64,000 nucleotides of DNA from Cellulomonas sp. (GCF_015234515.1 NZ_JADGMY010000028.1:260823-324822), one strand, 5' to 3'; positions 8,790 through 17,458 are shown, counted from the first letter of the stretch. Made by a program: numbers and translations. Notes: generated by a model from the letters alone, not told the origin.

Positions 8790-9788
8790 TCAGGGGGTGC
8801 GCGACGCCAGCGCCGCCGCGTACAGGTCGCGCTTCGGCACCCCGGTCGCCTCGGCCACCTCCCCGACGACGGTCTTGAGCCGTTCGCCCCCGTCGACGCG
8901 GGCGAGGACCTCCGGCACCAGGTCGGCGACGTCACGCGGGCCGTCGGCGGGCGCGCCGCCGACGACGAGCACGACCTCGCCGCGCACCTCCCCCGCGTGC
9001 GCCCACGCGGCGAGGTCCGCCAGCGGCCCCCGGCGCACCTCCTCGTACGTCTTGGTCAGCTCGCGCGCGACCGCGGCCGGGCGGTCCGCACCGAACGCCG
9101 CGACCAGCGCGTCGAGCGCCTCGGCGACGCGGTGCGGCGCCTCGAACAGCACGATGGTCCTGCGCTCGGACGCCAGGGCAGCCAGCGCCCGCGCGCGGTC
9201 CCCGGGCCGGCGCGGCAGGAAGCCCTCGAAGCAGAACCGGTCCGTCGGCAGGCCCGACAGCGCGAGCGCCGCCAGGACCGCGCTCGGTCCCGGCGCCACC
9301 GTGACCGGCAGTCCGGCGGCGACCGCCGCCTGGACGACCCGGAACCCGGGGTCCGACACCGTCGGCATCCCGGCGTCCGTGACGACGAGGACCGTGCCGC
9401 CCTGCGCCACGACGTCGAGCAGCTCGTCGGAGCGCCCCGACTCGTTGTGCTCGTGGTGGCTGACGACGCGCCCCGTGATGGTGACGCCCAGCCGGGCGGC
9501 CAGCGCGCGCGTGCGCCGGGTGTCCTCCGCGGCCACGACGTCCGCCTCCGCCAGCAGCCGACGCAGGCGCGCCGAGGCGTCCTCGGCGTCCCCGATCGGC
9601 GTGGCCGCCAGCACGAGCGCCCCCTCGCCGACCCGCAGCGAGCGCGCGGCCGGCACCGGACCGGCCGCCGGCGTCGCGGAGTCCGTCGCGTCGGACGGTG
9701 CCGCGGCGGGGCCCACCTCGGGCAGTGCGTCGGGCAGTGCGTCCGGCAGCGGGTCGGCGGCGGGCTCGACAGGGGGCGACGGGGTCAC
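8790..9788 (-). CDS. rsmI: 16S rRNA 2'-O-ribose C1402 methyltransferase
   Basis: SAM-dependent tetrapyrrole-methylase-fold enzyme that modifies C1402 in the ribosomal decoding centre. 332 aa from the GTG at 9788. Motifs: VLAATPIGDAEDASARL (family usually has TPIGN), AEDTRRT, SHHEHNE, VTDAGMPTVSDPG (catalytic loop), and FEGFLPRR. The first 60 or so residues are a low-complexity Pro/Ala/Asp extension, longer than in most members; a shorter start near the Val before the SLRVGEG segment is possible. It is divergent from pmt, as in mycobacteria. Confidence 0.92.
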   Translation of the reverse strand: MTPSPPVEPAADPLPDALPDALPEVGPAAAPSDATDSATPAAGPVPAARSLRVGEGALVLAATPIGDAEDASARLRRLLAEADVVAAEDTRRTRALAARLGVTITGRVVSHHEHNESGRSDELLDVVAQGGTVLVVTDAGMPTVSDPGFRVVQAAVAAGLPVTVAPGPSAVLAALALSGLPTDRFCFEGFLPRRPGDRARALAALASERRTIVLFEAPHRVAEALDALVAAFGADRPAAVARELTKTYEEVRRGPLADLAAWAHAGEVRGEVVLVVGGAPADGPRDVADLVPEVLARVDGGERLKTVVGEVAEATGVPKRDLYAAALASRTP

Positions 9789-9916
9789 CGCACCAGCCTG
9801 CCACCACGGCACCGTGCCACCTGCGCGGGACGCCCGCGGCGGGCCGCGGCGGGCTGCGTCGGACCGCCGCACGACCGTCCGCCGGTGCGCCCGGAACGCC
9901 CCGGTCCACCTACCCC

Positions 9917-9922
9917 TACGAT
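9917..9922 (+). promoter_or_regulatory. -10 of leaderless pmt mRNA
   Basis: TACGAT ends 6 nt (GGGCCG) before the GTG at 9929. The same TACGAT hexamer recurs before the genes at 36618 and 62339. Confidence 0.6.
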
Positions 9923-9928
9923 GGGCCG

Positions 9929-11707
9929 GTGCCGACCGACGGAGACGACACCGAGCGTCAGCCCACCGGGCAGGGAACCCCCCCGCACGCGGGCGCGGAC
10001 ACGCTCCCCTCGCCCACCCCCGACAGGCCGGACCAGGGCGGTGACGACCCCACCGCCACGGACGCCGACCGGGGCGCACCGCAGCCCGCCGAGGACCCGG
10101 AGCCGCACGGGCAGCGGCTCCTGCGCCGCCTGCTCGGCGCCGGCACCCTGGCGCTCGACGCGACCCCTCGCGCGCGCCTGCACGGGTGGCTCTGGGCGCT
10201 CGGCGTCACGGCGCTCGCCGGGTTCCTGCGGCTGTGGAACCTGGAGCGCCCCCACAAGCTGGTCTTCGACGAGACGTACTACGTCAAGGACGCGTACTCG
10301 CTGCTGATGCGCGGCTACGAGGCGTCCTGGGGCGAGGAGCCGAACGCCCGCTTCGAGGCGGGCGACACGAGCATGCTCGGCACCGACCCCGCCTACGTCG
10401 TCCACCCGCCCGTCGGCAAGTGGATGATCGCGCTCGGGATCCGCCTCGGCGGCGGCGTCGAGAGCTCGGCCGCGTGGCGCCTCGCGGCCGCCGTGTGCGG
10501 GACGCTCGCCGTCCTGATGATCGCGCGGATCGCACGGCGGCTGTTCGCGTCGACCGCGCTCGGCACCACCGCGGGCCTCTTCCTCGCGCTCGACGGCCAG
10601 GCGATCGTCCACTCGCGGGTCAGCCTGCTCGACCCGTTCCTCATGTTCTTCGCGCTCGCCGCGTTCGGGTGCCTGATCCTCGACAGGGAGCAGGCCCGAC
10701 GGCGCCTGGCCGCCCGGGCCGGCGCCCTCCTCGACGCGGGCGGTCCCCTGCGGTGGGGCCCGGGTCTGGGGTTCCGCTGGTGGCGGCTGGCCGCGGGCGT
10801 GCTGCTGGGCCTGGCGATCGGGACCAAGTGGTCCGGCCTGTACTTCCTCGCCGTGTTCGGTCTGCTCACGGTGCTGTGGGACGCGACCGCACGGCGCACT
10901 GCCGGCGTACGCCCGTGGGTGCGGGCCACGCTCGTCAAGGACGCGGTGGTCGCGTTCCTCGTCATGGTCCCGACGGCCGCCCTGACGTACCTCGCGTCGT
11001 GGGCGGGCTGGTTCGCGACGGACAACGGGTGGGACCGGCACTGGGCGGAGAACAACCCCGGCCAGGGCGTGCAGTGGCTGCCGCCGGCGCTGCGCTCCCT
11101 GTGGTCCTACCACCAGGGAATGTGGCGCTTCCACAGCGACCTGGACACGCCGCACAGCTATGCGGCGGGCCCGCTCGGCTGGATCGTGCAGTGGCGGCCG
11201 ACGTCCTACCACTACCCGCAGGAGGTCTCGGGCCTCACGGGTGACGCCGCACAGCAGGCGTGCGGCGCCGCCTCGTGCTCGCAGGCGATCGTCGCCGTCG
11301 GCAACCCGCTCATCTGGTGGGCCGGCACCGCGGCCATCCTCGTGGCGCTGTTCTGGCTGGTGCGCTACCGCGACTGGCGGGCCGGTGCGGCGCTGTCCGG
11401 CATCGTGGCCGGGTGGCTGCCGTGGTTCGTCTACTCGGAGCGCACGATCTTCACCTTCTACACGATCGCCTTCGTGCCGTGGGTGGTGCTGACGCTCGTG
11501 TACGTCCTCGGGCTGCTCGTCGGGCCACCGGTCGGTGACGACGGCACCGCCCGTGACCGCAGGGCCCGGCGCTGGACGATCATCGCGGTCGGCGTGTTCG
11601 TGGCGCTCGTGGTGGCCGTCGGGCTGTTCTTCTACCCCGTGTGGGCGGCGTTCGTCATCCCGTACGACCAGTGGCACCTGCGGATGTGGCTGCCGACCTG
11701 GATCTGA
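9929..11707 (+). CDS. pmt: Protein O-mannosyltransferase (GT39)
   Basis: Integral membrane glycosyltransferase that moves mannose from polyprenyl-phosphate-mannose onto secreted proteins. 592 aa with about ten membrane segments. After a disordered Thr/Pro-rich cytoplasmic N-terminus (about 1-75) comes the first membrane segment and the catalytic loop FDETYYVKDAYSLL with the conserved Asp-Glu. Also visible are VVHPPVGKWMI and the C-terminal PMT region, ending in a tryptophan-rich MWLPTW. The start is the GTG at 9929, fixed by the TACGAT hexamer 6 nt upstream; no Shine-Dalgarno is present. It is divergent from rsmI, as in M. tuberculosis Rv1002c/Rv1003. Confidence 0.93.
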   Translation: MPTDGDDTERQPTGQGTPPHAGADTLPSPTPDRPDQGGDDPTATDADRGAPQPAEDPEPHGQRLLRRLLGAGTLALDATPRARLHGWLWALGVTALAGFLRLWNLERPHKLVFDETYYVKDAYSLLMRGYEASWGEEPNARFEAGDTSMLGTDPAYVVHPPVGKWMIALGIRLGGGVESSAAWRLAAAVCGTLAVLMIARIARRLFASTALGTTAGLFLALDGQAIVHSRVSLLDPFLMFFALAAFGCLILDREQARRRLAARAGALLDAGGPLRWGPGLGFRWWRLAAGVLLGLAIGTKWSGLYFLAVFGLLTVLWDATARRTAGVRPWVRATLVKDAVVAFLVMVPTAALTYLASWAGWFATDNGWDRHWAENNPGQGVQWLPPALRSLWSYHQGMWRFHSDLDTPHSYAAGPLGWIVQWRPTSYHYPQEVSGLTGDAAQQACGAASCSQAIVAVGNPLIWWAGTAAILVALFWLVRYRDWRAGAALSGIVAGWLPWFVYSERTIFTFYTIAFVPWVVLTLVYVLGLLVGPPVGDDGTARDRRARRWTIIAVGVFVALVVAVGLFFYPVWAAFVIPYDQWHLRMWLPTWI

Positions 11708-11731
11708 CACCGGGCCGGCCGGGCGTCCGCC

Positions 11732-13201
11732 TCAGCCGTCCCAGCGTCCCTGCGGGGTGCGGTGCCACGCGAGGCCGATGCGGTCCCAGTGCCGGCCGTG
11801 GTGGCGCAGCCGTTCGGTGAAGCCGTCGAAGTCCCGGTGCCCCGGGTCGCTCCACGCGACCTCCGCGACGGCCGCGAGCCGCGGCAGGAGCATGGTCGTC
11901 AGGTCGTCGAGGGTGCGCAACGTCTCTGTCCACAGGGCGGCCTCCACCCCCACGACGGCCTCGGGCGGCAGGCCCGCGACCAGCGACGCGGGCTCCCACT
12001 CGTACGCGTCGCGCAGCTCGACCGTCCCCGCCCACTCCTGCCCCAGCCCGACGCCCGGCTCGTACCGCATGTCGAGGTACGCCTTCGGCGCCGGCGACAG
12101 CAGGACCCGCGCACCGGCGCGCGCCGCGGCGACCAGCGGCGTGGGGTCCACCCGCGTGTCCCAGTACTGCACGACGGTCTCGGCCGGCAGGTCCGGTACC
12201 GACGCGACCTCCTGCCACGCGACGACGCGCTTGCCGTGCGCCGTGACGGCGGCCGCGGCGGCCCGCACGAGCCGCACGTACTCGTCGTGACCCATCGCCA
12301 GGACCTCGTCGCCGCCGATGTGCAGGTGCGTGCCGGGGGTCATCTCGGCGAGGTCGCCGAAGACGTCGGCGAGGAACGCGTGCGTCGCCGCCAGGTCGTC
12401 GTGCAGGCGGGAGAAGCCCACGTCGATCCCGAGGTACTCGTCCGCGGGCTGCCCGTCGGGGTTCAGCTCGCCGTACGCGTGCAGCGCGGCGTTGACGTGC
12501 CCGGGGACGTCGATCTCCGGGACCACGCGGATCGCCCGGGCGCGGGCGTACGCGAGGATCTCGTCCCAGTCGGCGACCGAGTAGTACCCGCCCGGGTCGC
12601 CTCCCACCGCGTGCGCACTGGCACGGCGCACCAGCTCGGGCCGTGACGGCAGCTCCAGGCGCCACGCCTGGTCGTCGGTCAGGTGCAGGTGCAGCACGTT
12701 GAGCTTGTAGTGGCCCATCAGCCCGATGACGACCTTGAGGTCCGCCACGCTGACGAAGTGGCGCGCCACGTCGAGCGACAGGCCACGCCACGGGTAGCGC
12801 GGCGCGTCCTCGATGCGCACGGCGGTCACCTCGATGCCACCGTCGGGACGTTCGCGCAGCAGCTGGCGCAGCGTGACGACCGCGTGCACCAGGCCGTCCG
12901 TGGTCCGGGCCTCGAGCCGGACACGACCGGTGCCCACGACCACCCGGTACGCCTCCGGGCCGGGGGGCAGGTCGCCGACGAGCCGCATCCGCACCACACC
13001 GGCCGTGTCCGGCTCGGCACGACGGACCTCGACGGCGCGCCCGCTCACGCGTCCGAGCAGGTCGGCGGTCAGCACCGCCAACGGCAGCAGGTCGGCGTCG
13101 GCGTCGACCACGACGACGGTGGAACGGGTGATGACGAAGGGCGCCTGCGCCGACGGCTGGACGACGAGCGGTGCGGGCACGATCCCGTGGACGGCGGACA
13201 C
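11732..13201 (-). CDS. Beta-N-acetylhexosaminidase (GH20)
   Basis: Predicted to remove terminal GlcNAc or GalNAc residues from chitooligosaccharides or glycans. 489 aa. An N-terminal GH20b domain (about 20-130) precedes the TIM barrel, which starts at the PWRGLSLDVARHF segment. The catalytic Asp-Glu pair is in HIGGDEV near residue 290; the aromatic binding residues WDTR and WTET are present. No signal peptide is visible, so it is probably cytoplasmic and acts on imported sugars. I chose the GTG at 13201 behind AGGAG. It converges on pmt with a 24-bp gap. Confidence 0.9.
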   Translation of the reverse strand: MSAVHGIVPAPLVVQPSAQAPFVITRSTVVVVDADADLLPLAVLTADLLGRVSGRAVEVRRAEPDTAGVVRMRLVGDLPPGPEAYRVVVGTGRVRLEARTTDGLVHAVVTLRQLLRERPDGGIEVTAVRIEDAPRYPWRGLSLDVARHFVSVADLKVVIGLMGHYKLNVLHLHLTDDQAWRLELPSRPELVRRASAHAVGGDPGGYYSVADWDEILAYARARAIRVVPEIDVPGHVNAALHAYGELNPDGQPADEYLGIDVGFSRLHDDLAATHAFLADVFGDLAEMTPGTHLHIGGDEVLAMGHDEYVRLVRAAAAAVTAHGKRVVAWQEVASVPDLPAETVVQYWDTRVDPTPLVAAARAGARVLLSPAPKAYLDMRYEPGVGLGQEWAGTVELRDAYEWEPASLVAGLPPEAVVGVEAALWTETLRTLDDLTTMLLPRLAAVAEVAWSDPGHRDFDGFTERLRHHGRHWDRIGLAWHRTPQGRWDG

Positions 13202-13390
13202 GGAGCTCCTCACGACGGGGCGGACCAACTGGAGCGAACCTACCCGGCGGGAACGGTCCCCGGGCGACGCATCACCGGACGTCGGGCCGTTGCCCCTGGC
13301 AGGCCGCCCCCGCTCTCGACAGGCGCAAGTGCCCGGAGTGCCCTAGTTTCCTTCCGACCGGTCATCGGTCCTGACCTCTGAGGAGTGGAC

Positions 13391-13657
13391 ATGGGTATCG
13401 GCGGTATCATCAGCGCCATCGTCGTCGGCGCGATCATCGGCGCGCTCGGCCGGCTGTTCGTGCGCGGTCGCCAGAAGATCTCGATCATCGCGACGATCGT
13501 CATCGGGATCGTGGCGGCGCTCATCGGTACGTGGATCGCCTCGCTCGCCGGCTGGGACGAGACGTCGGGGCCCGACGTGCTCGAGGTCGTCATCCAGATC
13601 GCGCTCGCGGCGCTGTTCGTCGCCCTCTATGCGGGCTGGGCGGGCAAGCGCCGCTGA
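13391..13657 (+). CDS. GlsB/YeaQ/YmgE family membrane protein
   Basis: 88-aa membrane protein of the transglycosylase-associated/YeaQ family, linked to general stress in several bacteria. Three hydrophobic segments (about 4-22, 30-50 and 62-80) and the family motif GxIIGALGRL are present, with a conserved KISIIATIVIGIVAALIG. The start is the ATG at 13391 behind TGAGGAG; a GTG two codons upstream overlaps that site. A TAGTTT hexamer at 13344-13349 may be the -10, giving a leader of about 35 nt. It converges on the UGPase gene across a strong hairpin. Confidence 0.85.
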   Translation: MGIGGIISAIVVGAIIGALGRLFVRGRQKISIIATIVIGIVAALIGTWIASLAGWDETSGPDVLEVVIQIALAALFVALYAGWAGKRR

Positions 13658-13669
13658 CACCAGCTCCCA

Positions 13670-13707
13670 GGGCCGGCACCGCGGCGCACTCCGCCGGGTG
13701 CCGGCCC
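13670..13707. terminator. Bidirectional terminator hairpin
   Basis: GGGCCGGCACC (13670-13680) pairs with GGTGCCGGCCC (13697-13707); the loop itself contains GCGG/CCGC. It sits between the convergent YeaQ and UGPase genes and can serve both. Confidence 0.75.
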
Positions 13708-13720
13708 TCGGCGTGTCCGC

Positions 13721-15100
13721 TCAGACGCGGGCGCCCCGGGCCTCGAGCGTCGCACCGTCCGGCACCGCTCCCCCGTCGCCGCCGAGCTCGGCGTCGCCGA
13801 CCACGCGCACGCCCTGCCCGAACGTCCAGCCGCCCCGGACCGTGAGCGACGTCGCCCCGCGCAGCGACGGCACGTGCGGCACGTGGGCGTCGAAGTCCCC
13901 GACGAGCGCGTAGTGCGTCGGGTCCAGGTCGACGAACGGCGCGTCGACCACGGCGACGAGCCGGTGGGCGTCGTCCTCCTCGTACACGTCGGAGCGCAGC
14001 ACCAGCAGGTCGTTGGTCGTCTTGACGGGCAGGAACCGTTCCCGTCCCACCTCGAGGACCGCGGCACCGTCGAACACCTCGATCGCCGCGCCCATCGCGG
14101 ACTCGATCTGCACGACCCTGGGCGACGTCCGGTCGGTCGGGTCGACGTTCTTCTCGTTGCGGATCAGCGGCAGGTCCAGCACGCCGCCGGTCCGGGCCAG
14201 CTCCGCGGCGAGGGCCTCGAGGTCCAGCCACAGGTTGTTGGTGTTGAAGTAGCGGTGCGTCGCGATGTCGGCGGCGGCCGGCGCGTCCTCGGGCGCGGTC
14301 TGGGCGGACTCCCGCAGGACGATCCGGCCGTCGGCGCGGCGCACGACCAGGTGGCCGCCCTTGCGGTCGGCCGGCGTGCGCAGCGCCACCTCGGCGGCGA
14401 ACGGTGCGCCCGAGGCCGCGAACCACCCGGCGACACGCGCGTCCGGCGTCGCCCCGAGGTTGTCGGAGTTGGAGACCGACGCGTAGCGGAAGCCCTCTGC
14501 CAGCAGCGCGTCGAGGACACCGGACGCGTAGAGGGCGGTGTACAGGTCACCGTGGCCGGGCGGGCACCACTCGAGCGCCGGGTCGGCCTCCCACGTCACG
14601 GGTGTCAGCCCGTCCACCAGGAGCTTGGGCACCCGGTTCTGCAGGAAGTCCAGCGGCACGCCGTCGACCGCCAGCTCCGGGTGGGCCGCGAGGGCCGCGA
14701 GGGAGTCCTCGCGGGTGCGGAACGAGTTCATGAGGACCAGCGGGAGCCGCGCCCCGGTCGCGGCACGGGCCGCGAGCACCTGGTCGGCGATGACGTCGAG
14801 GAACGTGCGTCCCCCGCGCACCGGCAGCAGCGACTTCGCGCGGTCCATGCCCATCGACGTGCCCAGACCACCGTTGAGCTTGACGACCGCCGTGCGGGCC
14901 AGGGCGTCGGCGGCTGCAGCGTCGTCGACCTGCAGGTCCTCGAGGCGCGGGACGTCCGTCAGCGGGTCGACGTCCGCCTCCGGGACCAGGCCGGTGCTCC
15001 CGGACTCCAGGAGACCGTAGAACCGCGTGAAGACGTCGACGGCCGTGGCGGCGACGTCGGCGTCACGCATCTTCTGCTGGGCGAGCGCGAGTCCGTTCAT
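13721..15100 (-). CDS. UTP-glucose-1-phosphate uridylyltransferase, UGP2 type
   Basis: Makes UDP-glucose from UTP and glucose-1-phosphate. At 459 aa it belongs to the eukaryotic-type (UDPGP) family rather than bacterial GalU. The nucleotide-binding signature LNGGLGTSMGMDRAKSLLPV lies near 75, followed by MNSFRT, WCPPGHGDLY and NSDNLGA, with a left-handed beta-helix tail (about 380-459). The window's 5-FCL/glp locus, where galU normally sits in actinobacteria, lacks galU, so this may be the functional replacement. A TACAGT hexamer ends 6 nt before the ATG, giving a leaderless mRNA. Confidence 0.9.
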   Translation of the reverse strand: MNGLALAQQKMRDADVAATAVDVFTRFYGLLESGSTGLVPEADVDPLTDVPRLEDLQVDDAAAADALARTAVVKLNGGLGTSMGMDRAKSLLPVRGGRTFLDVIADQVLAARAATGARLPLVLMNSFRTREDSLAALAAHPELAVDGVPLDFLQNRVPKLLVDGLTPVTWEADPALEWCPPGHGDLYTALYASGVLDALLAEGFRYASVSNSDNLGATPDARVAGWFAASGAPFAAEVALRTPADRKGGHLVVRRADGRIVLRESAQTAPEDAPAAADIATHRYFNTNNLWLDLEALAAELARTGGVLDLPLIRNEKNVDPTDRTSPRVVQIESAMGAAIEVFDGAAVLEVGRERFLPVKTTNDLLVLRSDVYEEDDAHRLVAVVDAPFVDLDPTHYALVGDFDAHVPHVPSLRGATSLTVRGGWTFGQGVRVVGDAELGGDGGAVPDGATLEARGARV

Positions 15101-15106
15101 GCGTCG

Positions 15107-15112
15107 ACTGTA
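15107..15112 (-). promoter_or_regulatory. -10 of leaderless UGPase mRNA
   Basis: TACAGT ends 6 nt (CGACGC) before the ATG at 15100. Confidence 0.55.
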
Positions 15113-15254
15113 GGAGCGATCACGTCACCCGGGCTGGTGAATCCGGTCACATCGGACACGGCGTGCTCGATGCTCCGCCGAGCAGCCCGGGTGCGACGAG
15201 CCGCAGGGATCAGAGAGTCGCGCGGCATCGAGACGTCGATCGCCGTGAGGCGAG

Positions 15255-15297
15255 CGTTCGGCCGTGGGACGAGAGATCCTCGACCCACGACCGAACG
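15255..15297 (-). terminator. Hairpin terminator of the Atu4866 operon
   Basis: CGTTCGG-C-CGTGGG (15255-15268) pairs with CCCACG-A-CCGAACG (15284-15297), one internal mismatch, with a further CGAG/CTCG in the loop. It begins 11 nt after the stop of the minus-strand gene at 15308. The rest of 15113-15307 shows no gene. Confidence 0.7.
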
Positions 15298-15307
15298 TCC
15301 GGTGCCA

Positions 15308-15556
15308 CTACGGCGTGCGACGCAGGATCATGCCTCCGTGGTGCAGGACGCCGTCGACGAAGTCGCCGTCCGCCGTGAATCCCGTGTCATCGACGTAGTC
15401 GATGTGGTCACCGGCGATGACGTACCTGCCGGTGTAGGCGCGTTCCCGCGTCCCGCGGGCTTCCACGTATGTGCCGTCGGCCAGGAGCTGGTGACGGACG
15501 TGCCCGTCGGACGTCTGCCACATGCCGACGTAGGGACGGGTGGTGGTCTCAGGCAT
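15308..15556 (-). CDS. Atu4866-domain small protein
   Basis: 82-aa protein consisting of one Atu4866 domain, a small beta-rich fold named after an Agrobacterium protein; biochemical role unknown. Family features seen: PYVGMWQTSDGHVRHQLL, a DGTYxEARG motif, AYTGRYV, and DDTGFTADGDFVDGVLHH near the end. The ATG at 15556 follows GGGAG. It lies 16 nt downstream of the larger Atu4866-domain gene, so both are one operon. Third-position GC appears lower than in flanking genes, suggesting acquisition. Genes of this type are often found beside HTH regulators or dehydrogenases; here an MmyB-type regulator is divergent. Confidence 0.8.
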   Translation of the reverse strand: MPETTTRPYVGMWQTSDGHVRHQLLADGTYVEARGTRERAYTGRYVIAGDHIDYVDDTGFTADGDFVDGVLHHGGMILRRTP

Positions 15557-15572
15557 CGTCACTCCCTTCGGA

Positions 15573-16319
15573 TCAGCGGCCGCGGTTGAGGATGTACGGG
15601 CCGTGGTGCAGGACACCGTCGACGAACTCGCCGAAGGCCCAGAAGCCGAGATCGTCCAGATAGTCGATGCGGTCACCGTCGATCCAGTAGGCACCCTGAA
15701 AGGCGTGCGGCCGGCCCCCGCGGGTCTCGTCGTAGCGCCCGTCAGCCGTCAGCTCCTGGTGCAGGAAGTCGGTCTCGTCGATCCACATCCCCACGTAAGG
15801 GCTGGTGGACGGGGACACCTCGCCCACGTGGCTCTTGTCGAGCGGCGCGGGGGCGTTCGCCGTGCGCTCGCCGTTCCAGAGCACCACCTTGCCGTCGATG
15901 AAGATGGCGGCGACCGACTCCGGACGACCGATCACGCTGGCGACGGCGCTGGCGCCGTCCCCTGCCAGCTCGGCGTCGACGACCGCGAAGCTTCCCGTGT
16001 TTCCCGGCCACAGCGTCCCGACATCCGACGAGCGGTCGCTGTTGAGGCTGAGCGCCGCGCGGACGTCGACCACCATGGGCACGATCACCATGCCCGCGCA
16101 GTCGATCACCAAGGCGTTGTCGTCTCCTGCGGCCGTCACGATGCCGGGGCCGGTGCCGACGATGAACCCCTCACCGAGAAGGATGTCGGCGCCCTCCATC
16201 ACGTCGACGAACGAGTCGAACAGGTGGACTCGCGCTCCGACGAGCAGCAGTGGCTGCGCGTAGTCGGCCTGGTTGTCGACGATCCTGTTCAGCAGCTCGG
16301 GCGTGAATGCGTTGTTCAT
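15573..16319 (-). CDS. Amidohydrolase-like N-terminus fused to Atu4866 domain
   Basis: 248 aa. Residues about 20-85 read like the N-terminal beta-sandwich of amidohydrolases (LLLVGARVHLFDS, then DILLGEGFIVGTGPG and ALVIDCAGMVIVPMVVD), with a matching C-terminal strand at about 110-165 (GNTGSFAVVDAEL, then FIDGKVVLWNG), but the catalytic TIM barrel and its His/Asp metal ligands are absent. Residues about 175-248 are an Atu4866 domain (SPYVGMWIDETDFLHQEL to FVDGVLHHGPYIL). It starts at an ATG behind GAGGAGG. It is paralogous over its C-terminus to the next gene in the operon. It could be a binding protein derived from an enzyme; no catalysis can be claimed. Confidence 0.75.
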   Translation of the reverse strand: MNNAFTPELLNRIVDNQADYAQPLLLVGARVHLFDSFVDVMEGADILLGEGFIVGTGPGIVTAAGDDNALVIDCAGMVIVPMVVDVRAALSLNSDRSSDVGTLWPGNTGSFAVVDAELAGDGASAVASVIGRPESVAAIFIDGKVVLWNGERTANAPAPLDKSHVGEVSPSTSPYVGMWIDETDFLHQELTADGRYDETRGGRPHAFQGAYWIDGDRIDYLDDLGFWAFGEFVDGVLHHGPYILNRGR

Positions 16320-16330
16320 GCTTCCTCCTC

Positions 16331-16349
16331 GATCTCCTGGGTGGAGATC
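16331..16349. promoter_or_regulatory. Palindrome next to the Atu4866 operon start
   Basis: GATCTCC-TGGGT-GGAGATC, a perfect 7-bp inverted repeat immediately upstream of the GAGGAGG ribosome-binding site. It is a candidate operator for the divergent MmyB-type regulator. Confidence 0.5.
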
Positions 16350-16379
16350 CTGAGGCCCAGCCTGGTGAGCATCGAGCGG

Positions 16380-16469
16380 GACAGGCAGACCGTGACGCAC
16401 CCAGGCAACGCGCACCCTGGCTCCGCCACCCGAGCCGGGTGGCGCTGCCTGGGTGCGGCACGGCCTGTC
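16380..16469. promoter_or_regulatory. Large nested inverted repeat in a divergent promoter
   Basis: Left arm 16380-16407 and right arm 16446-16469 pair as CGCACCCAGGCA/TGCCTGGGTGCG (12 bp), then CCGTG/CACGG after one mismatch, then GACAGG/CCTGTC after a 4-nt bulge. Inside is a second perfect repeat CGCCACCC-GAGCC-GGGTGGCG (16424-16444). It lies between the divergent Atu4866 operon and the regulator, so it is probably an operator. Confidence 0.65.
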
Positions 16470-16499
16470 TCCCTGGCACCGAGCGGGCATGCTGGAGGC

Positions 16500-17354
16500 A
16501 TGGTGACCAGTGATCTCGGGCTCTACCTCGCTGCCAGACGTGCAGCCGTCAGCCCTGAGGCGGCAGGGGTCCGCTGGAGCGGCGTGCGTCGTGTCCCCGG
16601 GCTCCGGCGCGAAGAAGTCTCCATGCTGGCCGGCGTCAGTGTGGATTACTACACGCGGCTCGAGCAGGGACGCGAGAAGAACCCGTCCACCTCCATACTC
16701 AACGCTCTCAGTCGAGCGCTCGATCTGGCACCGGACGCCCGCGATCACCTGTATCGGCTGGCCGGCTCTGCGCCCGCCGCATCCCCGTCACCCGCCGTCG
16801 AGCACGTGGATCCGCCGCTGCGCCGCTTGATGGACGCGTGGCCGGACACTCCGGCCCTCGTCCTCAATCGGCGTCTCGACGTCCTCGCGCTGAACCCTCT
16901 CGCCTGCGCCCTGTACTCGACGTTCGAGACCACGCACAATCTTGCTCGGATGGTCTTCTCGGACCCCGCAGGCATGACCTTCTTCGACGACTGGGACCGT
17001 TCCGCGCAGTCGAGCGTGGCCCATCTTCGGCTGGCGCTCGGGTACGACGCGCACGACGGGGCGACGCTGGCCCTGGTGGAGGAGCTGCGGAGCACGAGTC
17101 CGCACTTCGCCGCGCTCTGGGAGAAGAACGATGCGCGCGGCAAGACCCACGAAGCCAAAGCGTTCGTCCACCCGGATGTCGGACGCCTCACGCTGGAGTT
17201 CAACGCGTTCGACGTCCGTGGGGCGACCGGGCAGCAGCTGATCGTCTACCGGGCGGAACCGGGGTCCCCGAGCGATCACGCTCTTCGGCTGCTCGCGACG
17301 ATGGCGGCGACCCGCGTCGCGTCCTTGGACACCGTCATGCCGACTTCGAGCTGA
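16500..17354 (+). CDS. MmyB-type XRE transcriptional regulator
   Basis: 284-aa DNA-binding regulator. An XRE helix-turn-helix (about 5-75: RRVPGLRREEVSMLAGVSVDYYTRLEQG) carries the typical actinobacterial RVPGLRREEVA-like signature. The C-terminal MmyB ligand-binding domain (about 105-270) has DTPALVLNRRLDVLALNPLA and the WPDT-type start; in this family the domain binds a fatty-acid-like ligand. It is divergent from the Atu4866 operon and probably controls it through the palindromes between them. The ATG at 16500 is preceded by GGAGGC; CATGCT 6 nt upstream could also be a -10. Codon use is less GC-extreme than in neighbours. Confidence 0.88.
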   Translation: MVTSDLGLYLAARRAAVSPEAAGVRWSGVRRVPGLRREEVSMLAGVSVDYYTRLEQGREKNPSTSILNALSRALDLAPDARDHLYRLAGSAPAASPSPAVEHVDPPLRRLMDAWPDTPALVLNRRLDVLALNPLACALYSTFETTHNLARMVFSDPAGMTFFDDWDRSAQSSVAHLRLALGYDAHDGATLALVEELRSTSPHFAALWEKNDARGKTHEAKAFVHPDVGRLTLEFNAFDVRGATGQQLIVYRAEPGSPSDHALRLLATMAATRVASLDTVMPTSS

Positions 17355-17458
17355 TGGCAGAGCAGGGCCCGGGTGAGGCGCCCCGGGCCTGACGGAGGCG
17401 GGAGGTCGAGCCCGGGCCCGAGACCCCCGTGATCACGCTCATCGCCGACCACCAACGC

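Noticed and set aside
130..8878. Two long plus-strand frames (1032 and 1902 codons)
   Set aside because: They run antisense to rpfB, tatD, metG and neighbours, all with clear family motifs.
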